Program-made: the position numbers and the translations under genes
Part shown: piece by piece, positions 9,963 to 21,109 of the stretch
Numbering within the stretch: position 1 is the stretch's first letter
How the letters are laid out: each line of letters starts with the position of its first letter
Notes under the pieces: model-generated
Database searches by the model: none
What the model was told of the DNA's origin: nothing
Seen by the model: only the letters and a program-made list of their open reading frames with translations
DNA from: Gautieria morchelliformis
Taxonomy: Eukaryota; Basidiomycota; Agaricomycetes; Gomphales; Gomphaceae
Length of the DNA stretch: 64,000 bases
Reading direction: 5' to 3'
Assembly (NCBI GenBank): GCA_015179125.1
Contig: WHVA01000130.1
Span: 1 to 64,000, forward strand

Positions 9963-10338
9963 CTTGTACCAATACTGATTCTGATTGTTCACCGGAGTAT
10001 AATTTCTTAATTGGGTTCTCCGTTAAAAGTTTCAAAGCAAAGCTTGTGTGTGCTTGTAAAGTCAAATCTCTGATTGAAGTTTAGAATTGTGTTTAACACC
10101 ACAGTTTTATGTTTAGTTCAACGGGTTCCAAAACAGAACTAGACCATCGCTGATGCACTACGTTCCCTACGTGCGGGAGCCACCAGTTCAGCGCGCGTTG
10201 GTATCTGCATCCCCCCCACACCGTGTTTGTCTGCGCGAACTCGCTCGTCATCATGGAAAAGGTGGTCTCTGCAAAGCATTGTCACACAACCTCTGCATCG
10301 TTGAGACCCCCATCGTGGCCCATGTGCTCGCACGCTGA
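9963..10338. other. Flanking DNA with a possible coding scrap
   Basis: Sequence between solo LTRs H and F2. The minus strand has a 64-codon frame (10139-10333), rich in Arg/His, with no recognised domain. It and the frame at 11610-11789 flank the F2 insertion and could belong to one older sequence, but nothing proves it is a gene. Confidence 0.3.
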
Positions 10339-10343
10339 GCTAT

Positions 10344-11609
10344 TGTCAAGATTGGTTTTTAGGCATTAATATCGTGTATTAGTGAACACAGAGAATGCCC
10401 GAATAACTTGTGCAAAGAGGTATGCCATTCAGCGAATAGAGTGAACCAATAAATGTTCAGAAGATAAGAGGGCTGCCCGAACGGAGCTCGCCCTATCTAC
10501 AGTCGTAGCGAAATAGCCCATAGTACTTGATGACATACGTGCAAGGTGCCACGGAAAGGTTGTTTAAGTAGCAACAATCCTTTTGCCGGCGAAGGTGCTC
10601 CTTCGGAGCCCTTCGCCGACAGCACAGATAATAGTTCAAAGGCTAAGGTAACAAAGATGAAGTATGAAAACTCACCAGTGATGCCTAAGTCTTCCTCTGG
10701 TCGAAGATAGAAATCTACAGGAGAAGGCTCAAGACCATAGGCACAGTGAGGTCAAGTTTTGCACAAGATGGACGTATGATAATTGAACTGAGGAATATAC
10801 ATGCGAATGTAAACTACTTATATCGAATGCTCGTATGGTAACAGCGAATAGGAAAGAGGCCGTCGTGAGTCAGGGTTGGATAGGGGTGCGCAGTCATGAT
10901 ACAAATAGATGAAATAAACATACAATAGAATGGAAGAGGAGTGCGAACATGAAACGACAGAGAGGAAAGAGGGTGAAGGCACCTATGTACGAAAACACGC
11001 CTTGAGACCTGCATATACACCACCCTGCATGGACTCTTCGTCTGCTGGGTTGATCCCACACGACCTATGGGTAGGACGTCCCGGGAATGCATCCCGGCCA
11101 TATGAACACCTAAAGGGGTTGCATTGGGAAGATGGTGGGGCCAGTGATGGACCATCAGGCCAGGTAGAGGATGTCGATCATGTTTGATGGTGTGCCTGCT
11201 GGCGAATGATGCAAGCAGTGAATGGTCGTTCGGCGAATGTAGCAAAGGGCGAACGGAGAGAACATAGAGGAGGCGTGGTCGAAGGGAGGGGCGAAGCCGA
11301 GCGAACACAGAGGAGGAGTGGTGAAAGGGGAAACAGGGATGGCTGGGTGCAAGAAATACACAAGTCGTGACAATCCGATCATAGGAACATCTCAATGGGA
11401 TCAAGCAGAGGAGGTGATAGGGCCAGTGATGAACCACCAAGCCAGTCCAAGGACATCGATTGTGCTTTGATGGTGTGGCTATGGCGAATGACGTGAACAG
11501 CGAAGATCAATCGCCGAACTTGGCAAAGGGCGATCGGAGTGAGCATAGAGGTGGAGTGAGGAATGGGAGGACAGAGTGACTGGGTATAGGAAATAAATGT
11601 GTCATGACA
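10344..11609 (-). repeat. Solo LTR F2 (long form)
   Basis: 1266 bp, TGTCA...TGACA, with the perfect TSD GCTAT at 10339-10343 and 11610-11614. Closely similar to F1 throughout, including the duplicated last part (about 11145-11372 and 11373-11609). Confidence 0.94.
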
Positions 11610-11789
11610 GCTATCCAGACTCAGGCCAAAGGAGTTCCACACCCTGTATCTCTGGGACATAACAAGCCGTAGTTGAGGTGGGGAGGTGTTCAATACAGTG
11701 ATCGTGTCAGCTAGCTCGAGGGGTGACAGTGTGTACTTCAAAATGTCAAACTTTGTCACAGCAACTTGTCTAAGCTCAGTGTCAGGCAT
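11610..11789 (-). CDS. Unrecognised coding fragment cut by F2
   Basis: Sixty codons from an ATG at 11789 (MPDTELRQVAVTKFD...) run to the edge of solo LTR F2. The composition is protein-like and not low-complexity, with a phrase LADTITVLNTSPPQL. An in-frame stop lies a few codons upstream of this ATG. I do not recognise a domain. It may be the start of a host or transposon gene split by F2, or chance. Nothing around it helps. Confidence 0.25.
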
Positions 11790-12201
11790 GTGCTGTCGGA
11801 CTCACTGAGTCTGGTGCCGAGAATGAGTGTGAGCGGACAAGATGTTTGAATGATTCTGACTGCCAGCTTCGAAAGCCATCATGGCAGTGTATGCTAACTT
11901 ATACCATTTCACACCGGTGTTAGTCAGAAACCTTGTGGAGCAGTTGGATAAAGTGTTGATGAGTAAGTACATTTATCATTAGGTCACTCATTTGAATCTG
12001 GTTCCAGGTAATATTTTCCACCCTTGAATCCCCTTTACAAGGGTGCCTTCTATATCGGTAATCTGGGATGTAAGTATCTGCTTACAATACAAGATGGCAT
12101 CTAGGTAGTGTTTTTTTTATTTATTTATTTATGGTAATAGTCATTGATAATCCAATGATTATTACTGGTATATCCCTTGGAAGGCTTAATGGATAATCCT
12201 A
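11790..12201. other. Unassigned AT-rich flank left of copia 1
   Basis: No gene seen. It contains the tract TTTTTTTTATTTATTTATTTA near 12110-12130 and a 13-bp inverted repeat at 12133-12165 (GTAATAGTCATTG, six-base loop, CAATGATTATTAC; one mismatch). Confidence 0.4.
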
Positions 12202-12701
12202 TGTTGGGTGCATTTATGCTCCTGCACCAAAATCAAGCATAATATATCCAATTTGTTGTGTGGTTTCTCAATTTCTTCTCATATTGTTCTTGTATCATGC
12301 ATCCATTTCTCTGGTTATTTTCGAAATTTTCCACTCACTCCCTATCTCTCCATTTCATCTTGTTATTCCTACTTTCACAAGCGGCCGCACCCAGCGGAGT
12401 CTGAAACGACTTCGACGCGCGAGCTCTTGGGCGCTAAAGGGCCGGGTAGTAGTACATGCGCAGTGAAACAGTTTTCCCCCTCTCTCAGTGACAACTAAAT
12501 TCACTGAGAGAGGCAAGTAAATTAGTCTAGCATTCTTTCGATTTATTAACCTAGAAATCCTCTGTAGTGAATTGTTTTCTAGGTAGTGTATAATATATTT
12601 ATAGTGACAACTAAATTCACTGAGAGAGTGAATTGTTTTCTAGTCTATTCTTTTGAGCAAGAAGTCCATACCTACTGCCTATAATTCCTGTCCTCTACAG
12701 G
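12202..12701 (+). repeat. Copia 1 5' LTR
   Basis: TGTTGGGTGC...CTCTACA, 500 bp, aligned along its whole length with 16953-17446. It carries a perfect 12-bp inverted repeat at 12480-12512 (CTCTCTCAGTGA, nine-base loop, TCACTGAGAGAG). Part of it (AGTGACAACTAAATTCACTGAGAGAG) is repeated near 12602. Confidence 0.95.
12480..12512. repeat. Perfect 12-bp hairpin in the copia LTR
   Basis: CTCTCTCAGTGA pairs perfectly with TCACTGAGAGAG across a nine-base loop. The same stem is kept at 17228-17260 in the 3' LTR and at 34217-34248 in copia 2 with a different loop, so the stem is preserved while the loop drifts. Confidence 0.9.
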
Positions 12702-12720
12702 GTTATGGGCCCCGGAGACA
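12702..12720 (+). promoter_or_regulatory. Copia 1 primer-binding site
   Basis: Immediately after the 5' LTR comes GGGTTATGGGCCCCGGAGA. GGTTATGGGCCC next to the LTR is the site used by Drosophila copia, which primes on an internal half of the initiator methionine tRNA. Copia 2 has the same word at its 5' LTR edge (minus strand, about 34083-34098). Confidence 0.75.
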
Positions 12721-12733
12721 CTTCTGAGAACTA

Positions 12734-13620
12734 TTGGGTGTTGAGAAGCTTGCTACTGATGGAAGTAATTGGCCATTGTGGCGAGCCACTCTCATCAGCT
12801 ATTTCGAGTCCAAAAATCTACTCAAGCATGTAGAAGGGAGAGTCACTCGACCTCCTGATCCTCCAGTTATGCCCCCAGGCCATATTCTTACAGAAGCTGA
12901 GGAAACTCAGATGGATAAGGCTGAGGAGAAGCTGGAGAGATACCTTCTAGAGAAGGACAAGCCAAGACCCAAATCATCATCTCAGTGTCAGAGTCATTAG
13001 CCCTGATGCTACAGAAGCAGAAGACAGCAAAAGAGACTTGGGATGCACTGGTCAATGAGATGACCAAAAAGCCCAAGATGGTCCTCACCAGCCTGCAGAG
13101 ACAACTCCGCAGTATGAGATGTCCTGAGGATGGAGACTTGAGAGATCATTTGGACAAGGCCCAAGACCTATATGCTCGTCTTAATGAGATGGGAGCTAGA
13201 GTTTCTGAAGAAGAATTCATGGACATCATCCTTGCGTCACTTCCACCATCTTATGAGGCAGTCATGAACGCCCTTACCACTTCGCTTGAAGAATGCGGGA
13301 TGCCATTGGTCCCTGATAATATTATTAGGGTACTAAAGGCTCAGTATGACAGGAAGAAAACACTCCCGCAAGAAGAGCAGGTGTTTATTGGTTCATCTAC
13401 TAAGAAGGACCAGAAGGGCAGAAGGCGCATATATGCACCAACTGCAAAAGCCTGGACATTCTATCGAAAATTGCTGGGCTAAAGGAGGTGGTAAAGAAGG
13501 TCAAGGACCACGTCAGAAGAAAAAAGCCAAAGCAAGAAGAAGAAGAAGGGTAAAGCAAAAGCGAATGTTGCCGAAGAAGATCCTCTTCTGAGGAAAGTGG
13601 TGATGGGCATCTTGCCTTCA
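12734..13620 (+). pseudogene. Copia 1 gag region
   Basis: Starts VEKLATDGSNWPLWRATL, the typical UBN2-type copia Gag opening, and continues with the alpha-helical capsid-like part (MTKKPKMVLTSLQRQLRSMR, LNEMGARVSEEEF) and a lysine/arginine-rich tail in the zinc-knuckle region. Homologous to 32938-34107 on the other strand. Broken. Confidence 0.85.
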
Positions 13621-13639
13621 CCAATTTTGACGAGTGCTC

Positions 13640-16600
13640 TAATTTCAATCTGAGCACATCCTCAGGAGTTATAGTTATACTCGACACCGGAACGACATCA
13701 CATATGACTCCTCACAAAAATTTATTGAGGAACTACTGTCAATTCTCACAGCCGAGGACTATCCGAGCAGCCAACAAAGGCACTTTTGATGCCTTCGGTT
13801 CAGGACTGCTTGTATTATCCAACAAGGTTGGAGATAAAACAGTAGAAGTCACATTGCAAGATACATATTATGCTCCAAAAATTGCTGCTACCCTCATCTC
13901 GATCGGTCGGTGCGATGATGCTGGCTACGACATTCGACTCGGTGGCCAGAAATGCACAATATCTAACGCTGTTGGAAAGGTATTGATGCAAGCACCGAAG
14001 GTCAATGGTTTATATCGACTAGACCTCCAGTCACCAAGTGCTCAAGCCCATATGTGTTTGTCTGCCATGGAAATTCATCAAAAAATGGGGCAATCTCACA
14101 GAAGTCCCTACAACATCTATTAAATCATGGCATGATATTGGGCATTGAACTGAGCTCCACAGGTGATAGAATTGTCTGTGATGCGTGTATTCAGGCCAAG
14201 ATTGCACGCAAACCTCTTCCTCGAGAACCCAGAGACCGAACATCAAAATTCGGTGACAGAATTTATTCTGATGTCTGGGGACCTGCAAGGCACCTCACAA
14301 TCGATAAGAAGTCATATTATGTCTCCTTTATCGATGATTACTCAAGAGAATCGGTGATCTATCTCATGGCGAACAAATCAGAAGCATTCTCAAAGTACAA
14401 GCTCTATGAGGCTTTAATGCTTCGACAGAGAAATGTGCACATCAAGGCACTTGTTTCTGATCGAGGGGGCGAGTATACGAGCTCTGAATTCGAACAGCAT
14501 CTAGCCAAACAAGGCACGAAGCATCAGTTGACGGTACACGACACACCAGAGTCTAATGGTGTTGCCGAACGTCTGAACCGAACTCTCACTGAGAGAACTC
14601 GTGCCATGCTGTTAGAATCAGGCCTTCCTAAGATATTATGGGCTATGCAATACAGCATGCCAATTATCTTAGGAACAGGACGCACACAAGAGCTCTACCG
14701 GATAAAACGCCCTACGAGATGATCCACCATGAGAAACCGAATCTCAAAGACATTCACGCGTGGGGAACTGAAGTCTATGTTAAGGTCACTCAGGGAGATA
14801 AATTGGAAGCTCGTGCCAAGAGAGCTCGGTGGATAGGAATTTCTGCGCAGAGCCATGGTCATTATATTTATTGGCCTGACTCGCACAAAGTTTCTGTCGA
14901 GCGGAATGTTGTGTTTGATTCAGAGATGAAGAAGGGAAAGGTCCCAATCATTTCTATTGAGGAATCCAAGCTACCTACGTCTAGAGAGGAGAAGAAGGCC
15001 ATTCCGGCATCAGTGCCTGTGCCCGGTCGCTTAGTCAGCGAAGAGGCAAAGATCGAAGAAATTGATGAAAATGCACCAGAGGAATATCTTGAAAAGCTGC
15101 AACCTATTCAGGGAGTTGATGACAGACCTAGAGAAGCTGAACCGATAAGGAGAAGCGAAAGGATCCGTCAACAACAAGTGCAGCCGGCCCCATCAGGTCC
15201 CGTAACAAGATCTCAAACCAGAGACAAGCTGGCGCACATATGACTACGCTAGCTTACGAGGACGTTGAGGACCATAAAGAAGTTTTATTCGACCAAGAAT
15301 TATCCTCCGAGATTGATGACATCAGTAGCTATGAGTGTGCCATCAGTGCGTTTCTAACCGACAGTCAAAACAATAACAAGGCGCCGGATTTGAGTCAAAT
15401 TGAACCTAGCAATGCAGACGAAGCTCTGAATAATCCTATATGGAAGAAATCAATGGACAAAGAGTATGAGGCCCTAATCGACAAGGGAGTGTGGGAACGA
15501 GCCAAACCACCTCCTGGAGCCAATATTGTCGGTAATAAATGGGTCTACCTTTGGAAGCGTAATCCAGAAGGGAAACCAATAATGCCTAAATCGAGAATGG
15601 TCGCCCAAGGCTTCACACAGAAGTTTGGAGTCGACTATGATGAGACATACTCACCTGTTGCTCGGTTATCCTCCCTACGGATCATATGCGCCATTGCCGC
15701 TAGGAATGACTGGCCTATCCATCAAATGGACGTGGACTATGCATACCTCAATGCTACACTACCTGAACCTATTTACATGAAGCAGCCGTATGGATATGAG
15801 TCTAGAGACAAAGACGAAGTGCTACTTTTGAAGAAAGCACTCTATGGCCTCAAACAATCTGGAAGGGAATGGTACAAACGTCTAAGTGGTGAATTCCACA
15901 AATTAGGATTCACTACGTCAGCCACAGATGGGGCTGTATTTTATAGACGTGGCGGAAAGGGGCATGTGATCATTGCAACAGCTGTGGATGATCTCACCAT
16001 CACAGCTGAGAATCAGTCAGTCCTGGACGAAGTCAAACGAGATCTTGCTCAGGTCTTCAGTATGAAAGATCTAGGCGAGATTCATTGGCTATTGAATCTT
16101 AAAATCGAAAGAGACTGGCAGAAGAAAACCATTGCAATTTCACAACCTGCATACATCGAGAAGATCATCAAGAAATTCAATCTCGAAGATGCAAAGACTA
16201 TGCTACGCCCCTTGATCCAGCTGTTAAATTATCAAAAGACCAGTGTCCTTCTACAGAGAGAGGCAAGAAAGCCATGTCGAAGTTTCCATACAGGCAAGCC
16301 ATAGGATCACTGATGTGGGCAGCTGTAGCCACTCGACCTGACATTGCATTTGCGGTGTCATTGCTTTCGCAATTCCTCGAAAATCCAGGTGGCACACATT
16401 GGAATGCAGTCAAACGTGTCTTCAAATATTTGAAAGGCACGAAGCATTACAAGCTCACACTTGGAAGAAATCGAGACGGCTTGATGGGGTATTCAGATGC
16501 GGATTGGGGTTCACAGAGTCATAGGCGTTCGTATTCGGCATACTTATTTCAGATTGATGGAGGCACTGTTTCATGGAGTTGCCAGAAACAGTCGATAGTA

Positions 16601-16939
16601 GCCCTCTCATCAACTGAAGCCGAATTCGTCGCCCTGACCCATGCGGGCAAAGAGGCTCTCTGGATGCGCCATTTTATTTCTGAAATATTCCAACCACTGA
16701 ACAGACCCATCAAAATTTATTCAGACAATCAATCAGCCATTGCCATCACGTATGGCACTCAACAACACACGAGAACCAAACATTTCGACATCAGATTATA
16801 TTTCCTTCGAGATATAATCAAAAATCAACAAGCCAAGCTCGTTTATTTGCCAACCGAACAAATGTTGGCAGATATCCTCACCAAAGGACTTTCTAGTCCT
16901 AGAGTGAAGATCCTCAACGAGCAAATCGGAATATATTAA
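13640..16939 (+). pseudogene. Copia 1 pol region (PR-INT-RT-RH)
   Basis: In order: protease (VILDTGTT.HMTPHKNLL near 13675), GAG-pre-integrase, integrase core (DRIYSDVWGPA, SDRGGEYTSSEFE, ESNGVAERLNRTL near 14570), a linker with SERIRQQQ, RT (WVYLWKR, MVAQGFTQKFGVDY, MDVDYAYLNA, AVDDLTIT near 15980) and RNase H (SDADWGS, SSTEAEFVAL, TKHFDIRLYF). The order INT before RT defines Ty1/copia. Several breaks; nothing suggests present function. Confidence 0.9.
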
Positions 16940-16952
16940 GCTTGAGGGGGCG

Positions 16953-17446
16953 TGTTGGGTGCATTATGCTCCTGCACCAAAATCAAGCATAATATATCCA
17001 ATTTGTTGTGTGGTTTCTCAATTTCTTCTCATGTTGTTCTTGTATCATGCATCCATTTCTCTGGTTATTTTCGAAATTTTCCACTCACTCCCTATCTCCC
17101 ATTTCATCTTGTTATTCCTACTTTCACAAGCGGCTGCACCCAGCGGAGTCTGAAATGACTTCGACGCGTGAGCTCTTGGGCGCTAAAGGGCCGGGTAGTA
17201 GTACATGCGCAGTGAAACAGTTTCCCCCTCTCTCAGTGACAACTAAATTCACTGAGAGAGGCAAGTAAATTAGTCTAGCATTCTTTCGATTTATTAACCT
17301 AGAAATCCTCTGTAGTGAATTGTTTTCTAGGTAGTGTATAATATATTTTAGTGACAACTAAATTCACTGAGAGAGTGAATTGTTTTCTAGTCTATTCTTT
17401 TGAGCAACAAGTCCATACCTACTGCCTATAATTCCTGTCCTCTACA
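16953..17446 (+). repeat. Copia 1 3' LTR
   Basis: 494 bp, preceded by a purine tract (CTTGAGGGGGCG). Compared with the 5' LTR, at least three of the few base substitutions are C-to-T at CpG, as expected for deamination of methylated cytosine. Ends TCTACA and abuts family-B pol sequence directly. Confidence 0.95.
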
Positions 17447-19702
17447 GGCCTCACTATGGTGGACGACAAGGTAAAGGTCATTCAAGACTGGCCTGAACCT
17501 CGCAAAGTTCGCGACATCCAGTCTTTCCTCGGTTTCGCCAACTTCTACCGACATTTCATTCACAACTACTCCAACATCACCATTCCTCTCACCTGACTCA
17601 CCTCCAAGGGTAACCCTTGGAACTTTTCTGAGGATTGTCGACAGGCCTTCAACCTGTTGAAGAAGGCATTCACTACCGCTCCTATCCTTACCCACTGGAT
17701 TCCTGACCTTCCACTAATTGTAGAGACTGATGCTGCAGATTATGCCTTAGCGGCAATCTTATCACTGTGAACCTCGGAAGGCGAACTTCATCCCGTCGCT
17801 TTTCACTCCCGCACATTCACCTCTACTGAGCTCAACTACGATGTTCATGACAAGGAGCTCCTAGCAATTTTTGAAGTGTTTCAACGCTGGCGACACTACC
17901 TCGAGGGCTCTGGCGACCCTGTCGACGTTATCACTGATCACAAGAACCTTGAATACTTTTCAACAATGAAACTCTTGACCCGTTGACAAGCTCGGTGGTC
18001 AGAATACCTTTCCCAATTCAACCTCGCCATCCACTTCCAACCTGGTCGCCTTGGAACGAAGCCTGACTCTCTCACTAGATGATGGGACGTCTACCTTAAA
18101 GAGGGGAATAGCGACTATGCCACCACAAACCCACAGAACCTACGGCCAGTGTTTACTCAACACCAGCTGGCATCGTCCCTTAGGGATACTAACCTCGCTC
18201 CCGTCGTACTCCGAGCCGCTTCGCTGCTTGATACCGAGCAGATCCGAGCAGACATACTAGCGAACCTCCCCTCGGACCCCATAGCCAAGTCGCACCTCGG
18301 CTTGGTTAATGACCCAAGGTGGACCAAAGACCCCGAGGGTTTTCTCAAGCTTGACAACCGAACCTATTTTCCAGCAGCCCAAGACCTTCGACTTCGCATC
18401 CTGCAATACAAGCACGACCACATTCTCTCGGGACACTTTGGGGTCAACAATACCTTGGAGCTGATCCGACGAGACTACACTTGGCCAGGGATTAGATCCC
18501 TTGTCAAGGAGTATTGCAAGACGTGTACCACTTGTATGCGAAGCAAGCCGCAACGTCACAAGCCCTATGGTCTCCTCAAACAACTTCCCGTTCCCGAGAA
18601 GCCTTGGAATTCCATCTCTATGGATTTCATTGAGCAGCTTCCCCCTTCATCCAAGTTCACCTCCATACTAGTGATTGTTGACCGCTTCACTAAGCAGGTT
18701 ATCTTCGTTCCAACCACCGACAAGATAACCTCGCAAGAGCTCGCTCACCTCTTCATCCTTCATGTCTTTTCCAAGCATGGAGTCCCCTCGCACGTCACCT
18801 CAGACAGGGGTTCCGAGTTCGTCTCGCACTTCTGGCATTCTCTAGGGAAAGCCTTGGACATGCGGTTGCATTTTACCTCGGGATATCATCCTGAGGGTGA
18901 CGGTCAAACTGAGCGTGCTAACCAGACCTTGGAACAGTACCTCAGGATATACTGCAACTACCAACAGTCCAATTGGGCTTCGCTCCTTCCCCTAGCAGAG
19001 TTCGTTTACAACAATGCGCCTAGCGCAACCACCGGCATATCCCCATTCTTTGCTAATAAGGGTTACCACCCGAACCTCGCAGTGCACCCCGAGCGTGACC
19101 TCGCCTCAGCACGAGCTCGAGACTTCGTGGTTGATCTGGATGAGCTGCACCAGGAACTTCGCCGCGCCATCCTCGAGGCTCAGAAGACCTACCAAGCCTT
19201 GGCCGATGTTCGCCGCAAACCCGCTCCTGAATTCCAAGTAGGATCCCTCGCCTTTGTAAAGGCACAGTATTTCAGAACAACTCGGCCTACCAAGAAGCTC
19301 GCCGAGAAGTTCTTGGGTCCTTTTGAGATCAGTCCCCAAGCAGGTACTCACTCCTTCACCCTTCGACTTCCAGAACACATGCATTCAGTCCATCCAGTAT
19401 TCCACGTATCTATGCTCGAACCAGCCTTGCCCAACACCATTCCGAACCGAGTTCAGCTGCCTCCGCCCCCAGTCGTTATCGACGGTGAGCCCGAGTTCAA
19501 GGTCTCTGAAATCCTCAACCCGAAGATCGATAATAGACGAAAGAGCTGCAAGCTGCTCTATCTTGTTAGGTGGACTGGTTATGAAGGTACCGACGAAGGA
19601 ACCTCGTGGATCCTCGCTTCCGAGCTTGATCATGCCTCGGAGCTGGTCACTGACTTCCACGAATCTTACCCGGGCAAGCCGGGCCCTTTGACTGCTCTAT
19701 GA
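17447..19702 (+). pseudogene. Element B2 pol region (RT end, RH, INT, chromodomain)
   Basis: RT thumb (SFLGFANFYR-like), RNase H (DYALAAIL-like, [14 protein letters not shown]), then integrase: H2C2 finger (GHFGVNNTLELIRRDY.. CKTCTTCM), catalytic core (ISMDFIEQLP, VTSDRGSEFVS, GQTERANQTLEQYL) and a chromodomain (EPEFKVSEILN ... LLYLVRWTGYEGTDE) ending in DFHESYPGKPG. Chromodomains steer such integrases to heterochromatin in related elements. The integrase part from about 18149 on reads open; upstream there are several breaks. Confidence 0.92.
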
Positions 19703-19815
19703 GCGTTTCCCGTTGTTAACCCCCATGACCCCAGTAGTTAGATAACAAAATCCCCTCGCAACCGAACAACAAAATCAATAAAATCCAAGAAAATTCCATC
19801 ATTCCATTTACTAGT

Positions 19816-20986
19816 CTACTCCAACATCCTCATATCCTCTCCCTCGCTCTCCTTGCTACCCTCGCCTGACTCCTCCTCATTACTACTGCTACTTCGCTCC
19901 ACCAGACCCCCATGTCCGCCATAATCCGCCAAGTCTCTCACCCCCTGCATTCGCTTCAAGTAATTCCGTCTCCTCCTTATCCTTATAAACTCCACATCCG
20001 CCCTGTTCATCCTATCATTCGCAGCCCTAAACTCCCCCAACAACTCGCACACCCTTTCCCCAACCTCGCCAACCTTCTGTCCCACATCCCTTACCACCGC
20101 TATCAATTCCCTCATCTCCGCACTTCGCTCCGACCTTTTCGTTTTCTTGTCCTTCTTCGCCCTCCGACCTTCCTCTACCTTGGCTTCCTTCCCCTCACTC
20201 TGCCTCACTCCCTCTGACCCCTTCCCCTTCTCCTCGCTCAACCTCGCTTCCATCCGCTCCACCCTCGTCTCAAGGTTCCGCTCGACCCAATCACTTGAGT
20301 CGTCGTCATCTTCAACCTCGTCCCGAACCTTGGCCTCCTTCCTCGGCCTCGGTGTCCTCGCTCCTCGGCCTCGGTGTCCTCGCTCCTCGCCCGCTTCTTG
20401 CCCACGGCGCTCGCCTGACCCTTTCCTGGGGTTGCCTTGCTGCGACGACCATGGGCTATACTACAACCCAAAGAGCGCGTCCTGCACCACACGCAGGCAC
20501 CCTGGTCGGCGAGGCCGAAGTCGAGGCTAACGGCCTGAAGGCACGTATAGTCGCGCTCTTCGCAGCGCGCGCACCTCGCCTCGGCCTTGGTCGCGAGTTG
20601 CCACTCACGAGGTCCTCCGTCGGCGAGCTTGTACCCGTATAGGGACAAGGTGGTGGGGTGGTACGAGAACAGCATGTGTTTGTACTATACAAGTCAGCAG
20701 TGTCCATGACCAGACTACGACGGTACTCACCTTCTTGCCTTTGGGCCCTTCCTGCCACGGCTTCTGCATATCTATGGCCCCCCGCATCCTCGATGGGCCG
20801 CGGGACCACGTCGGGTCGAACCTCGGGCATAACCTCACCCGAGGGACCATCCTCCTCAGACAGCAAGGTCTGGTCGAACGCATTGTTCGCGCTGTTTGCG
20901 TCAATAGCAGAATTGAAGAGAGGCTGAGGGCGCACCATACTCGTCGGCACTTGGGTTTGCTGCCTCCTACCCACCCTTTTATCTAA
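19816..20986 (-). pseudogene. Element B2 antisense accessory gene (double CX2CX6C)
   Basis: Runs against pol and ends 113 bp from the pol stop. Exon 1 opens near 20974 (MGRRQQTQVPTSMVRP...NAFDQTLLSEEDGPSGEVMPE). A GTGAGT...ATAG intron of 46 nt at 20685-20730 is followed by YKHMLFSYHP, then two cysteine clusters, CARCEERDYTC and CVWCRTRSLGC, 15 residues apart. The C-terminal part is highly charged, predicted coiled coil (MRELIAVVRDVGQKVGEVGERV), with an acidic serine tail. The CX2CX6C pairs recall fungal zinc clusters; function unknown. About one break. The same gene, with the same intron, occurs at 39560-40704. Confidence 0.7.
20685..20730 (-). other. Intron of the B2 accessory gene
   Basis: Minus-strand GTGAGTACCG...TATAG, 46 nt. 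Element B has an intron of the same length at the homologous place (39790-39835). Short introns of this kind are normal for basidiomycete genes and would not be expected on the element's own genomic strand. Confidence 0.65.
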
Positions 20987-21109
20987 CCTCGGCTAGGATT
21001 AAGCTTCGCCTTTCTGGCGACTTAACATCCCGCCGGGATCTAGATTCGAGGATAGGCGAACCTTGTTCATATTACGGCCTCGAGGGTCTCGGCCATAAGG
21101 AGGGGATAC

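Larger units (their letters stand above)
12202..17446 (+). mobile_element. Copia 1: broken Ty1/copia retrotransposon
   Basis: 5245-bp plus-strand element with two LTRs of about 500 bp, a copia-type internal tRNA primer site, gag, then protease-integrase-RT-RNase H in Ty1/copia order. The LTRs differ at roughly ten places (about half of them small indels), so the insertion is young to moderate in age. The coding has about five breaks. Its flanks do not match: TCCTA precedes and GGCCT follows, and the right flank is the middle of a family-B pol gene while the left flank is unrelated. This is not a simple insertion. Copia 2 at 28367-34528 is the same family. Confidence 0.93.
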
